Origin: G963662675 sp963662675
Lineage (GTDB): Bacteria > Bacteroidota > Bacteroidia > Bacteroidales > Prolixibacteraceae
Direction of reading: 5' to 3'
Assembly (NCBI GenBank): GCA_963662675.2
Contig: CAXXHP010000002.1
Span: 1-64,000, forward strand
Length of the DNA stretch: 64,000 bases
In this document: positions 1 to 9,803 of the stretch, one piece after another
How positions within the stretch are numbered: the first letter of the stretch is position 1
Layout: each line of letters opens with the position of its first letter
Notes under the pieces: model-generated
What the model saw: only the letters and a program-made list of their open reading frames with translations
Database searches by the model: none
Told to the model about the DNA's origin: nothing
Position numbers and translations under genes: made by a program

Positions 1-3000
1 TTGAGCAGTTGTCAGCTTCATCGGTAACCACCAATATATCGGCAGCAGGGACATCGGCAGCGCACTGCACGTTAATCGGCAATGGGTTTGAGGCTGTCGG
101 CGGAATATCATCCTGAATTGTAATTGTCTGAGTAACATTGATTGAATTGTTGCAGTCATCCGTTACCGAGTATGTCCTTGTAATTACCTCTGGGCATGTG
201 TTGTTGTCTGAGACATCTGAGACGAAAGCAACGATTGGTGTTGAGCAGTTGTCAGCTTCATCGGTAACCACCAATATATCGGCAGCAGGGACATCGGCAG
301 CGCACTGCACGTTAATCGGCAATGGGTTTGAGGCTGTCGGCGGAATATCATCCTGAATTGTAATTGTCTGAGTAACATTGATTGAATTGTTGCAGTCATC
401 CGTTACCGAGTATGTCCTTGTAATTACCTCTGGGCATGTGTTGTTGTCTGAGACATCTGAGACGAAAGCAACGATTGGTGTTGAGCAGTTGTCAGCTTCA
501 TCGGTAACCACCAATATATCGGCAGCAGGGACATCGGCAGCGCACTGCACGTTAATCGGCAATGGGTTTGAGGCTGTCGGCGGAATATCATCCTGAATTG
601 TAATTGTCTGAGTAACATTGATTGAATTGTTGCAGTCATCCGTTACCGAGTATGTCCTTGTAATTACCTCTGGGCATGTGTTGTTGTCTGAGACATCTGA
701 GACGAAAGCAACGATTGGTGTTGAGCAGTTGTCAGCTTCATCGGTAACCACCAATATATCGGCAGCAGGGACATCGGCAGCGCACTGCACGTTAATCGGC
801 AATGGGTTTGAGGCTGTCGGCGGAATATCATCCTGAATTGTAATTGTCTGAGTAACATTGATTGAATTGTTGCAGTCATCCGTTACCGAGTATGTCCTTG
901 TAATTACCTCTGGGCATGTGTTGTTGTCTGAGACATCTGAGACGAAAGCAACGATTGGTGTTGAGCAGTTGTCAGCTTCATCGGTAACCACCAATATATC
1001 GGCAGCAGGGACATCGGCAGCGCACTGCACGTTAATCGGCAATGGGTTTGAGGCTGTCGGCGGAATATCATCCTGAATTGTAATTGTCTGAGTAACATTG
1101 ATTGAATTGTTGCAGTCATCCGTTACCGAGTATGTCCTTGTAATTACCTCTGGGCATGTGTTGTTGTCTGAGACATCTGAGACGAAAGCAACGATTGGTG
1201 TTGAGCAGTTGTCAGCTTCATCGGTAACCACCAATATATCGGCAGCAGGGACATCGGCAGCGCACTGCACGTTAATCGGCAATGGGTTTGAGGCTGTCGG
1301 CGGAATATCATCCTGAATTGTAATTGTCTGAGTAACATTGATTGAATTGTTGCAGTCATCCGTTACCGAGTATGTCCTTGTAATTACCTCTGGGCATGTG
1401 TTGTTGTCTGAGACATCTGAGACGAAAGCAACGATTGGTGTTGAGCAGTTGTCAGCTTCATCGGTAACCACCAATATATCGGCAGCAGGGACATCGGCAG
1501 CGCACTGCACGTTAATCGGCAATGGGTTTGAGGCTGTCGGCGGAATATCATCCTGAATTGTAATTGTCTGAGTAACATTGATTGAATTGTTGCAGTCATC
1601 CGTTACCGAGTATGTCCTTGTAATTACCTCTGGGCATGTGTTGTTGTCTGAGACATCTGAGACGAAAGCAACGATTGGTGTTGAGCAGTTGTCAGCTTCA
1701 TCGGTAACCACCAATATATCGGCAGCAGGGACATCGGCAGCGCACTGCACGTTAATCGGCAATGGGTTTGAGGCTGTCGGCGGAATATCATCCTGAATTG
1801 TAATTGTCTGAGTAACATTGATTGAATTGTTGCAGTCATCCGTTACCGAGTATGTCCTTGTAATTACCTCTGGGCATGTGTTGTTGTCTGAGACATCTGA
1901 GACGAAAGCAACGATTGGTGTTGAGCAGTTGTCAGCTTCATCGGTAACCACCAATATATCGGCAGCAGGGACATCGGCAGCGCACTGCACGTTAATCGGC
2001 AATGGGTTTGAGGCTGTCGGCGGAATATCATCCTGAATTGTAATTGTCTGAGTAACATTGATTGAATTGTTGCAGTCATCCGTTACCGAGTATGTCCTTG
2101 TAATTACCTCTGGGCATGTGTTGTTGTCTGAGACATCTGAGACGAAAGCAACGATTGGTGTTGAGCAGTTGTCAGCTTCATCGGTAACCACCAATATATC
2201 GGCAGCAGGGACATCGGCAGCGCACTGCACGTTAATCGGCAATGGGTTTGAGGCTGTCGGCGGAATATCATCCTGAATTGTAATTGTCTGAGTAACATTG
2301 ATTGAATTGTTGCAGTCATCCGTTACCGAGTATGTCCTTGTAATTACCTCTGGGCATGTGTTGTTGTCTGAGACATCTGAGACGAAAGCAACGATTGGTG
2401 TTGAGCAGTTGTCAGCTTCATCGGTAACCACCAATATATCGGCAGCAGGGACATCGGCAGCGCACTGCACGTTAATCGGCAATGGGTTTGAGGCTGTCGG
2501 CGGAATATCATCCTGAATTGTAATTGTCTGAGTAACATTGATTGAATTGTTGCAGTCATCCGTTACCGAGTATGTCCTTGTAATTACCTCTGGGCATGTG
2601 TTGTTGTCTGAGACATCTGAGACGAAAGCAACGATTGGTGTTGAGCAGTTGTCAGCTTCATCGGTAACCACCAATATATCGGCAGCAGGGACATCGGCAG
2701 CGCACTGCACGTTAATCGGCAATGGGTTTGAGGCTGTCGGCGGAATATCATCCTGAATTGTAATTGTCTGAGTAACATTGATTGAATTGTTGCAGTCATC
2801 CGTTACCGAGTATGTCCTTGTAATTACCTCTGGGCATGTGTTGTTGTCTGAGACATCTGAGACGAAAGCAACGATTGGTGTTGAGCAGTTGTCAGCTTCA
2901 TCGGTAACCACCAATATATCGGCAGCAGGGACATCGGCAGCGCACTGCACGTTAATCGGCAATGGGTTTGAGGCTGTCGGCGGAATATCATCCTGAATTG

Positions 3001-3613
3001 TAATTGTCTGAGTAACATTGATTGAATTGTTGCAGTCATCCGTTACCGAGTATGTCCTTGTAATTACCTCTGGGCATGTGTTGTTGTCTGAGACATCTGA
3101 GACGAAAGCAACGATTGGTGTTGAGCAGTTGTCAGCTTCATCGGTAACCACCAATATATCGGCAGCAGGGACATCGGCAGCGCACTGCACGTTAATCGGC
3201 AATGGGTTTGAGGCTGTCGGCGGAATATCATCCTGAATTGTAATTGTCTGAGTAACATTGATTGAATTGTTGCAGTCATCCGTTACCGAGTATGTCCTTG
3301 TAATTACCTCTGGGCATGTGTTGTTGTCTGAGACATCTGAGACGAAAGCAACGATTGGTGTTGAGCAGTTGTCAGCTTCATCGGTAACCACCAATATATC
3401 GGCAGCAGGGACATCGGCAGCGCACTGCACGTTAATCGGCAATGGGTTTGAGGCTGTCGGCGGAATATCATCCTGAATTGTAATTGTCTGAGTAACATTG
3501 ATTGAATTGTTGCAGTCATCCGTTACCGAGTATGTCCTTGTAATTACCTCTGGGCATGTGTTGTTGTCTGAGACATCTGAGACGAAAGCAACGATTGGTG
3601 TTGAGCAGTTGTC
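1..3613 (-). CDS. Repeat region of a giant SprB/HYR-like surface adhesin (partial, probably mis-oriented)
   Basis: The minus strand is open through the whole repeat array. It reads about 15 copies of an 80-residue module with conserved Cys, Asp and Thr residues, such as VQCAADVP, DNCSTPIVAF, NNTCPEVITRTYSVTDDC and VTQTITIQDD. No stop or ATG occurs in this frame inside the array, so both ends are missing. This is the same module that begins the plus-strand coding region at 3618, and the right-hand copy joins properly to a unique C-terminal part. The array is therefore probably the N-terminal portion of that plus-strand protein, shown inverted by assembly or by a real rearrangement. Cell-surface export by the type IX system is inferred from the neighbours. 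It should not be counted as an independent gene without long-read support. Confidence 0.4.
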
Positions 3614-3615
3614 AG
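1..3615. repeat. Tandem array of 15 copies of a 240-bp unit
   Basis: A 240-bp unit starting TTGAGCAGTTGTCAG repeats head to tail from position 1 to 3600, followed by 15 more bases of a sixteenth unit. I saw no difference between copies. The unit is exactly 80 codons and is open on the minus strand, where it encodes an 80-residue Ig-like/HYR-like module with the landmarks PPTASNPLPINVQCAADVP, TDEADNCSTP and YSVTDDCNN. That module type is common in giant Bacteroidota surface adhesins of the SprB kind. The array reaches the left edge, so its true size is unknown. Fifteen copies without a substitution is unusual for natural adhesin repeats and could be an assembler loop at a contig end. Confidence 0.95.
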
Positions 3616-3736
3616 CACCAATCGTTGCTTTCGTCTCAGATGTCTCAGACAACAACACATGCCCAGAGGTAATTACAAGGACATACTCGGTAACGGATGA
3701 CTGCAACAATTCAATCAATGTTACTCAGACAATTAC
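3480..3736. repeat. 121-bp perfect inverted repeat with 15-nt spacer at the array boundary
   Basis: Positions 3480-3600 are the last part of the repeat array. Positions 3616-3736 are their exact reverse complement, separated by the 15-nt spacer TTGAGCAGTTGTCAG. The spacer is itself the reverse complement of the 15 bases that would precede 3616 if the array ran in the same direction as the downstream gene. The breakpoint is therefore clean: everything left of 3616 is flipped relative to the coding frame on the right. This could be a fold-back assembly artefact or a real inversion. Confidence 0.9.
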
Positions 3737-4757
3737 TGTTGATGATACAACGGCTCCAACATTCCTCTTCTGTCCAAATACTGAGTCAATTCCTGCCGAT
3801 TGGGAAGAGTCTTTTGCTACAGTTAGTCTGGATGATCCAACATATACAGACAATTGTACACCTGTGGGAAGTTTAACTTTAACATGGACAATGAGTGGAG
3901 CAACAGTCGCTAATGGAGTAGGAATAATTCCTGATCCTTACCAATTTAATGTTGGACCAACAACAATAACCTATACCATTACAGATAACTGTGGAAATAG
4001 CGATAACTGTCAATTTGTGATAACGATTACTGAAGAATCTGACATTGAATGCCAGCCGGCTATTGACACCGTATCAGATTTTGGAAGTTGCTTTGCATCT
4101 CTGGATCCAGGACAACCAACCTTGCTAGCAGGTGCTGGTACGATTACCTGGACATGGTCCATGACCGATGAAAGCGGGACCATTATTGATAGCGGCAATG
4201 GACAACAAGTTTCTCCTCTCCCATACAGCTTCCCTGTGGGCATCACTTATCTCACATGGCGAGCTGAAAATGCTGCGGGATACGATGAATGTATCCAAAT
4301 CATAACAGTTACAGATGATCAACAACCAACATTCACAGCTCCAGCACCGCTCGAAGAGTGCGTTGAATCAATATTTGAAGCAATCTATTATGCCCCAACT
4401 ATGGATATTGCCCCAGATAGACCGGAGTATTATATTTTCACTTCCGGCAACACAGCTCTTGACCTTGATCCGACAAATTACACGGACAACTGCGACCTAA
4501 GTTGCACCGTTGAAATACGTTGGCGCATTGATTTTGAAAATGGAACAGCATTGCCATCACCTACACCATCAACTTATAACACAGGGCAGCCCTCAACTTA
4601 TGGTAGCGATATTCAATTCCTAGGTGATGGAGTGACCTTCAATAACGTAGTGCATACCATCACATACTGGATAGTTGATTGCCATGGCAACGTTTCTGCC
4701 CCACAAACAACGACAATGACCGTAACGCCAAGGCCCGAAATTATAAAACTGAATTAA
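3618..4757 (+). CDS. C-terminal part of a repeat-containing surface adhesin (5' part missing or inverted)
   Basis: About 379 residues are in frame, beginning PIVAFVSDVSDNNTCPEV, which is the module found inverted in the array at 1-3600. Two or three more divergent Ig/HYR-like modules follow, with paired cysteines (for example TDNCTPVG, DNCGNSDNCQF and IECQPAID), and the protein ends TVTPRPEIIKLN. Any start codon to the left, such as TTG at 3498, lies in antisense repeat sequence and is not credible, so I begin at the first codon after the junction. No CHU_C or Por-type T9SS C-terminal signal is visible, which is odd for this adhesin class. A later gene in the cluster (7449-9776) does carry one. 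Surface adhesion is inferred from the module type and context. Confidence 0.7.
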   Translation, partial: PIVAFVSDVSDNNTCPEVITRTYSVTDDCNNSINVTQTITVDDTTAPTFLFCPNTESIPADWEESFATVSLDDPTYTDNCTPVGSLTLTWTMSGATVANGVGIIPDPYQFNVGPTTITYTITDNCGNSDNCQFVITITEESDIECQPAIDTVSDFGSCFASLDPGQPTLLAGAGTITWTWSMTDESGTIIDSGNGQQVSPLPYSFPVGITYLTWRAENAAGYDECIQIITVTDDQQPTFTAPAPLEECVESIFEAIYYAPTMDIAPDRPEYYIFTSGNTALDLDPTNYTDNCDLSCTVEIRWRIDFENGTALPSPTPSTYNTGQPSTYGSDIQFLGDGVTFNNVVHTITYWIVDCHGNVSAPQTTTMTVTPRPEIIKLN

Positions 4758-4814
4758 AACGAATAAACATGAAAAAAAACTGGAACATAAACCAGAATAA
4801 GGAATAGACAGCAA

Positions 4815-4843
4815 CGTCATTGCGAACGAAGCGAAGCAATCTG
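4815..4843. repeat. Dispersed REP-like palindromic element
   Basis: The stretch begins CGTCATTGCGAACGAAGCG and ends AAGCAATCTG. It matches a widely scattered bacterial intergenic repeat of the form CGTCATTGCGAG...AAGCAATCTG, recalled from general knowledge and not searched. It sits in the 171-bp gap between two adhesin-locus genes. Related sequences in the opposite orientation occur at 6505-6536 and 6677-6709. Confidence 0.55.
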
Positions 4844-4928
4844 TTTCAAACAAATCAAAGGAAATAAATGATCATATAAATATTAAACAAATTAAAAATC
4901 AACATTTAAACATTTAAATTTTTGTATT

Positions 4929-6011
4929 ATGAAAAAGCAAATTTTACTACTAACTTTTATTGTTCTAGCGTCTTTTGCTAGTGTAACAACTGCCTCCGGG
5001 CAAGCAGTAAACTATACTGCACCACAACCTTTAAGCTGTACTGATGATGCATTACACCCTGTTGCAGGGAAATCATATTCTTACTTGGCATCGGGAACCC
5101 CATCAGGCGGTAATTTTACTTTTTGGGCTACTAAAGACCCTAATTTCATTTCCACAACTGCTGGAACAACATCATTGAATACAGCAACCGCACTCACAAC
5201 GGGTGGTGGAGATTTAATCAGCACATCAACAAACTACGTAACAGCTGATGCTGCAACTCAAGTTGATATTACATGGTCATCTTCAACTTTAGCTGGAACA
5301 ACCTATCAAACAAATCCAACTTTTGTTGCTGTTTATTATGAAGATCCAACTGGCTGTTCTGACAACTTTAAAGTTTATGAAATCAATCCAATCAATGGAT
5401 TCACCGTTGATGTTTTGAACCTAAATCCAACAACTTTTCTTCCGGATGCTACTCCTTATACGTATGTCCCCGAACAATGCCCGGATGACGTAAGAGGTGC
5501 GACATACTCTGCAGGAACCATGGCTTACGATTATGGTACCAACTATCTATATTATGAGTTTGTTGCTGCCAACTTTACTGGGTACTGGATTCCTTCGTTT
5601 GCTTTATCTAATAATAATGCGGTTCAGGGATTAACATATGAGTATACATACGCAACTCCTGACACATGGGGAGCAACACCTCCAACATGGACTGCTTTAG
5701 TTTCAGGAACAACACAAATCCCAATTGACCCATCCATAACAGATACATCAACAGGCGTTTCCGTATTCGTTAGGGTTACAATGGCAAACAATAACTATGA
5801 AAACCTTGCAGGGCAAACACTAACCATGACTGTTGATGGTCAGAATGCAGATGGTGATTGGGATGTGGTAAATTCAACTTGTGCTGATCCAAGTGCGGCT
5901 GATGGTGCTGACACTGCAAACCAACTCATTACAGCACGCCCAACTATTACACCAGGAACTTCATCACCAACAGTTCCTACAACAATTATTCCTGGAAACG
6001 AACAAAACTAG
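4929..6011 (+). CDS. Secreted protein of unknown function in the adhesin locus
   Basis: The product has 360 residues. An N-terminal signal peptide (MKKQILLLTFIVLASFASVTTASGQA) has a hydrophobic core and a plausible cleavage near residue 25. The mature part is rich in Thr, Ser, Asn and aromatic residues and has few charges. Isolated cysteines (LSCTDD, TGCSDN, EQCPDD) recall Ig-like folds. The C-terminal about 25 residues are a Thr/Pro/Ser-rich tail without a recognisable T9SS sorting domain. It lies between a repeat adhesin and two more secreted proteins that share a YxxDPTGCSDNFKVYE/ARDATGCTNNLKVG-like segment, so it is probably a related envelope or surface component. I do not recognise a named family. 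The start is the ATG followed by the signal peptide. Confidence 0.75.
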   Translation: MKKQILLLTFIVLASFASVTTASGQAVNYTAPQPLSCTDDALHPVAGKSYSYLASGTPSGGNFTFWATKDPNFISTTAGTTSLNTATALTTGGGDLISTSTNYVTADAATQVDITWSSSTLAGTTYQTNPTFVAVYYEDPTGCSDNFKVYEINPINGFTVDVLNLNPTTFLPDATPYTYVPEQCPDDVRGATYSAGTMAYDYGTNYLYYEFVAANFTGYWIPSFALSNNNAVQGLTYEYTYATPDTWGATPPTWTALVSGTTQIPIDPSITDTSTGVSVFVRVTMANNNYENLAGQTLTMTVDGQNADGDWDVVNSTCADPSAADGADTANQLITARPTITPGTSSPTVPTTIIPGNEQN

Positions 6012-6504
6012 GATGACAAAAATGCTTTTTCATAACCAGATACCGATCCGGCCCCAAGTAGTAGGGGCCGGGGAGGACATCGGGTAAGGAAAGCAAGAAC
6101 TCTATAAGATTCTAAAAAGGGAAGAACAGTAATGAATAAAACATGATCAATAACAAAAACGGGCCACCCGGAAAGCATGTTAGGTTGATCCACATTGCAC
6201 GGGGAGCACCACCGGAATTATTGAATACCAGAAATATAGTTCCCATGAAAAACGGGAAGAATTGGTGTTTTCATCAGGTAAAAATTACTTGAAACAGGGA
6301 TTGTACATCCCGAATTATGCGAAAGAAGAGTTTAAAAAAGATGAATGCAAGACAATGAAAATATAACAGTTATGAGTTTCGAGGAGATAGAACGCAAAGA
6401 TCGTCATTGCAATTATGCAGCTGTTGGAAAAGAGATCTATCGAAAGCAGCTAATAATCTGCAAAAATGAATTACGCAAAAGAGAAAAGATGTTGCGATCC
6501 AATA

Positions 6505-6536
6505 CAGATTGCGTCGTCGTTCTTCTTCGTAATTAC
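6505..6536. repeat. REP-like element, copy 2 (reverse orientation)
   Basis: CAGATTGCGTCGTCGTTC followed by TTCTTCGTAATTAC resembles the reverse complement of the element at 4815-4843, with several substitutions. It is in a gene-poor gap. Confidence 0.5.
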
Positions 6537-6676
6537 AAAAAACCTGACTACGTGAGAAGGTTCCCTCTAACTAATAACTGACGCTAAATGAGAACAAAAA
6601 TGAATGACAAAACAATTTAAAAATATTGAACAAGCAATTAGGAACAAGGTCGTCCGAAAAATGGAGATGTACGCAA

Positions 6677-6709
6677 CAGATTACGTCGTCGTTCCTCCTC
6701 GTAATGACG
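6677..6709. repeat. REP-like element, copy 3 (reverse orientation)
   Basis: CAGATTACGTCGTCGTTCC followed by TCCTCGTAATGACG is the best-preserved reverse copy of the same family. It lies about 170 bp from copy 2 and 45 bp before the next gene. Confidence 0.55.
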
Positions 6710-6754
6710 GACAACTGATAACTGACAACAAAAAGATGAAATTGAAATAACGAA

Positions 6755-7423
6755 GTGAAACGAACCTTGTACCATATCGTACGTCTGGCACTGGTAATTA
6801 TACCGGTGATACTGACTATGGCATCAGCCATGGCCCAGACTGCTGTATACCAAGGTCAAACCACGGAGTTTAGTGTAGAAGACATGCTGGGAGACAGCTA
6901 TGAGTGGGAGTTTTACAATGACTCAACTGTAAACTTTGCCACAGATATAGGAACAGCTGTTGCTGATGGTGATCTGGCTTTTGTAGGAAGCAATACCGGT
7001 TCTATAATCAATGTGAATTGGCTCCAACCTGGCGTTTATTTCTACAAAGTAACAGCCCGAGATGCTACAGGTTGTACCAATAACCTGAAAGTGGGTCGCA
7101 TTGAAATTCTAAATGCACTATCAACAGCAATCATTACAGCACCACCGATCTGTATTGGCGACGAAGCAAAACTGCTTGTCGAACTAACCGGACAAGCTCC
7201 GTTCGTGATTCGTTATACCGATGGAGTAAACAACTATACAATAAGCGGACTAACCAATAATCAATTTGAAATTCAACTGGGACAAATAACAGTGCCAACA
7301 GAATATAGAATCACTGAGATTACAAACAATTTTGTTACCAATTCCGACAGTCCATCGAATACGGTAACTCTTGAAGTGAACCCAACCCCACAATTTAAAT
7401 CACAAATTTATGTGGTTGAATAA
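6755..7423 (+). CDS. Secreted Ig-like protein of the adhesin locus
   Basis: The product has 222 residues. The start is GTG, read as the initiator before a signal peptide ending ASAMAQ. The mature chain begins TAVYQGQTTEFSVEDMLGDSYEWEFYND, a beta-sandwich-like pattern. It has one conserved segment, ARDATGCTNNLKVGRIEIL, that resembles segments of the flanking secreted proteins, and later a PPICIGDEAKLLVELTGQAPF segment typical of PKD/Ig-like domains in Bacteroidota surface proteins. There is no T9SS C-terminal domain. The gene ends 25 bp before the next one, so the two are likely co-transcribed. The function is unknown; it may be an accessory subunit of the surface structure. Confidence 0.75.
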   Translation: MKRTLYHIVRLALVIIPVILTMASAMAQTAVYQGQTTEFSVEDMLGDSYEWEFYNDSTVNFATDIGTAVADGDLAFVGSNTGSIINVNWLQPGVYFYKVTARDATGCTNNLKVGRIEILNALSTAIITAPPICIGDEAKLLVELTGQAPFVIRYTDGVNNYTISGLTNNQFEIQLGQITVPTEYRITEITNNFVTNSDSPSNTVTLEVNPTPQFKSQIYVVE

Positions 7424-7448
7424 TAAAAAATAAAGAAGATAAAAGAAT

Positions 7449-9776
7449 ATGCTGAACAAGCTTAAATACATACTAATGATGATAATTCTGGCAGCTACCT
7501 TGCAGGTGGCCGGGCAGGACTATATCATCGACGAAGTATGTATTGGAGCTGAAAGGGAATACCGGGTAGAGGGCGAAAGTGGTTCAACTTACGAATGGCA
7601 ACTCACAGATGTCTCTGGAAACATAGTTGCCCTAAGTAATCCTTCAGGAACAAATTTCACAGAAGGGACAACAACAGGAAGTGCAACTACAATTACCTGG
7701 AATAATCCTGGCAATTACTACCTATCAACCATTCAAACTTCTGCAGCTGGTTGCGACACCATGCAACAGGGTATTGTACGAGTTTATGATCAGCCTACAG
7801 TAAGTATTGTTCCCCAACAACCTATTTGCCCAGGTAATCTCGTTTATCTGGCAGCAGATGCAAACAATACCCTATCCCTACAGTGGGAAACAGCGGGAGA
7901 CGGAACATTTAGTAATCCTAACAGTAAAAGTTCAATATATACTCCAGGGACTAATGATCTTGCCAATGGAAATACAACTCTAACCCTCACAGGAGAAGGA
8001 ATAGGAAAAGGATCAACCTGTACTCCTGCAATAGCGAGTATTGAAATCTCATTAATCAAGACAGAAGATCTTACAAGTGAAATTGACACCATCGTCTGTA
8101 TCAGCAATCTACCTTTTGATTGGTATACAAATACCATTACTTCGGACGGCTCATATGAAGAACATTCCACTAGTTTCTGGGGCTGTGATTCTACCGTTAT
8201 TTTGAATGTTGAAGTAATACCTGACAACATAAAACCGACAGCACTAGATGATAATGCCGAAGTGACTATGCACGAAGAAGTCACCATAAAAGTCCTTTTA
8301 AATGACAGCGACCCTGAAGGTCAGCTAGACCCAACCTCGTTGTTCATTATAACCCAGCCACAAAATGGCGAAGTCTCAATAACCGAAAACTACGAACTCG
8401 TATACAGGCCAGATTTATACTACCACGGTCCTGATGAATTCTACTATTCGGTTTGTGATAGCGGTACTCCTTGTATTGTTATGTGCGACAGTGCTAGAGT
8501 GACGATTGACGTTGTGCCTCCAATAAACTACGTATACGCAAATGATGATGCATACACAGCTAGCTGCAACACCCTAATTGGCAATGTTCTGGATAATGAT
8601 GAAGACCCTGAGGGAGACAATATGATTGTTAACACAACACCACTTGTTTCTCCAACCATAGGTATCCTCACCTTATTTGAAGATGGCAATTTCCGATACG
8701 AATTTGATAGAGGTATTAGCGGAAGAGATGAGTTTGTTTACAAAATTTGTGATGACGATGAAGTTTGGCCGGTATGCGATTCTGCAACTGTTTACATTAC
8801 CATTATTGCTGACTTTGATTGCGACAATGTGCCCGACTCTATTGATATTGACGATGACAATGACGGTATTACCGATTATGCTGAAGGTGACCTGTCTAGA
8901 GATACTGATAATGATGGAATTCCTGACAGCCTAGATATTGACTCGGATGGAGATGGTATTCCTGATAACATTGAAGCACAAGCTGAAGATCGTCACATAA
9001 ATCCTATAGGAATTGATATTAATGAAAATGGTCTAGATGACATCTATGAAGACGGTTCAAATGTTGGCATTAGACCTGTTGACACTGATGGAGATGGCAC
9101 CCCTGACTATCGCGATACTGACTCAGACGATGATAATGTACCTGATTACATTGAAGGTTTTGATAGTGTCGCTAAAGGTATTGAAGAAGTAACACCGGCT
9201 GGAGCTGACGATGATGGAGACGGACTTGATAATGCCTATGATTATTTCTATGGCGGTTATAATGAAAATGATCTTGATAATCCATTTGGAGTTGACACGC
9301 CATTACAAGATTTTGATGGGGACGGAACTCGTGACTGGAGGGATACAGATGACGATGACGACTCAATACTGACTAAATTTGAAGATTTGAACGGCAACGG
9401 AATATATTACGATGACGACATTGACTTTGATGGGCATCCTGAATACTTGGATTATGAAAGCGAATGTGCTATGTTCATACCAGAAGCTTTCTCGCCAAAT
9501 GGAGATGGTATTCACGACTACTTCCAAGTATACTGTATTGATAAATTCCCAAATGCGAAAATGATGATTTTTGACAGACAAGGAAATATGTTATTTGAAA
9601 AAGAACATTACGGAAACATGAATTACTGGGAATACTTCGAAGATGCTTGGTGGAATGGTGAAACAATACAAAATCATCAAAATACCCAACATAAAGCTAT
9701 TCCTGGCGTTTATATGTATATCATGGAAAAAGGAAATGGAGATCTGGAAAGAGGATTTGTAATGGTTTCCTATTAA
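7449..9776 (+). CDS. Large T9SS-exported surface protein with cadherin-like and thrombospondin-3-like repeats and CHU_C C-terminus
   Basis: The product has 775 residues. A signal peptide (MLNKLKYILMMIILAATLQVAG) is followed by a PKD/Ig-like region to about residue 250. Two tandem Ig/cadherin-like domains follow (about 260-360 and 365-460) with LLNDSDPEGQ and VLDNDEDPEGDN motifs. An Asp-rich calcium-binding stretch (about 460-660) has repeated DxDxDGxxD motifs of the thrombospondin type-3 kind, for example DTDNDGIPDSLDIDSDGDG. The last about 95 residues are a CHU_C/gliding-associated C-terminal domain: FIPEAFSPNGDGIHDYFQV, MIFDRQG, WWNGE and GVYMYIMEKGNG. This is the type B signal for type IX export. 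The product is expected on the cell surface, probably as an adhesin or as the scaffold for the repeat protein upstream. It sits directly before a PorP/SprF gene, the usual pairing. Confidence 0.88.
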   Translation: MLNKLKYILMMIILAATLQVAGQDYIIDEVCIGAEREYRVEGESGSTYEWQLTDVSGNIVALSNPSGTNFTEGTTTGSATTITWNNPGNYYLSTIQTSAAGCDTMQQGIVRVYDQPTVSIVPQQPICPGNLVYLAADANNTLSLQWETAGDGTFSNPNSKSSIYTPGTNDLANGNTTLTLTGEGIGKGSTCTPAIASIEISLIKTEDLTSEIDTIVCISNLPFDWYTNTITSDGSYEEHSTSFWGCDSTVILNVEVIPDNIKPTALDDNAEVTMHEEVTIKVLLNDSDPEGQLDPTSLFIITQPQNGEVSITENYELVYRPDLYYHGPDEFYYSVCDSGTPCIVMCDSARVTIDVVPPINYVYANDDAYTASCNTLIGNVLDNDEDPEGDNMIVNTTPLVSPTIGILTLFEDGNFRYEFDRGISGRDEFVYKICDDDEVWPVCDSATVYITIIADFDCDNVPDSIDIDDDNDGITDYAEGDLSRDTDNDGIPDSLDIDSDGDGIPDNIEAQAEDRHINPIGIDINENGLDDIYEDGSNVGIRPVDTDGDGTPDYRDTDSDDDNVPDYIEGFDSVAKGIEEVTPAGADDDGDGLDNAYDYFYGGYNENDLDNPFGVDTPLQDFDGDGTRDWRDTDDDDDSILTKFEDLNGNGIYYDDDIDFDGHPEYLDYESECAMFIPEAFSPNGDGIHDYFQVYCIDKFPNAKMMIFDRQGNMLFEKEHYGNMNYWEYFEDAWWNGETIQNHQNTQHKAIPGVYMYIMEKGNGDLERGFVMVSY

Positions 9777-9803
9777 AAATTAAGGGAAAAATTGAGAATA
9801 GAA

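Larger units (their letters stand above)
6012..6754. other. 743-bp gap without a convincing gene; contains decayed repeats
   Basis: No reading frame here looks like a real protein. The longest (6345-6581, 78 codons, plus) has no family resemblance and overlaps a REP-like element. The gap carries two REP-like copies and two short copies of a TAACTGATAACTGAC-type direct repeat (about 6567-6585 and 6713-6727). A GC-rich stretch near 6045-6075 (GGCCCCAAGTAGTAGGGGCC) can fold into a short hairpin just after the upstream gene. It may be a graveyard of a former adhesin-locus gene. Confidence 0.5.

Noticed and set aside
138..3476. Plus-strand 72-residue frames and minus-strand 71-residue frames repeated in every unit
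   Set aside because: They are out-of-frame shadows. The protein-like composition with conserved Cys/Asp modules is only in the third minus-strand frame, which has no stop.
1..3600. The 240-bp array as a CRISPR array
   Set aside because: Units are identical along their full length with no variable spacers and are an exact multiple of three encoding a protein module.
3498..3617. TTG at 3498 as the start of the plus-strand adhesin gene
   Set aside because: The 40 residues before the junction are an antisense reading of the repeat and do not resemble any module.
6345..6581. 78-residue plus-strand frame in the adhesin-locus gap
   Set aside because: Composition is unlike its neighbours, it has no family resemblance, and it overlaps a REP-like element. 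Probably chance.
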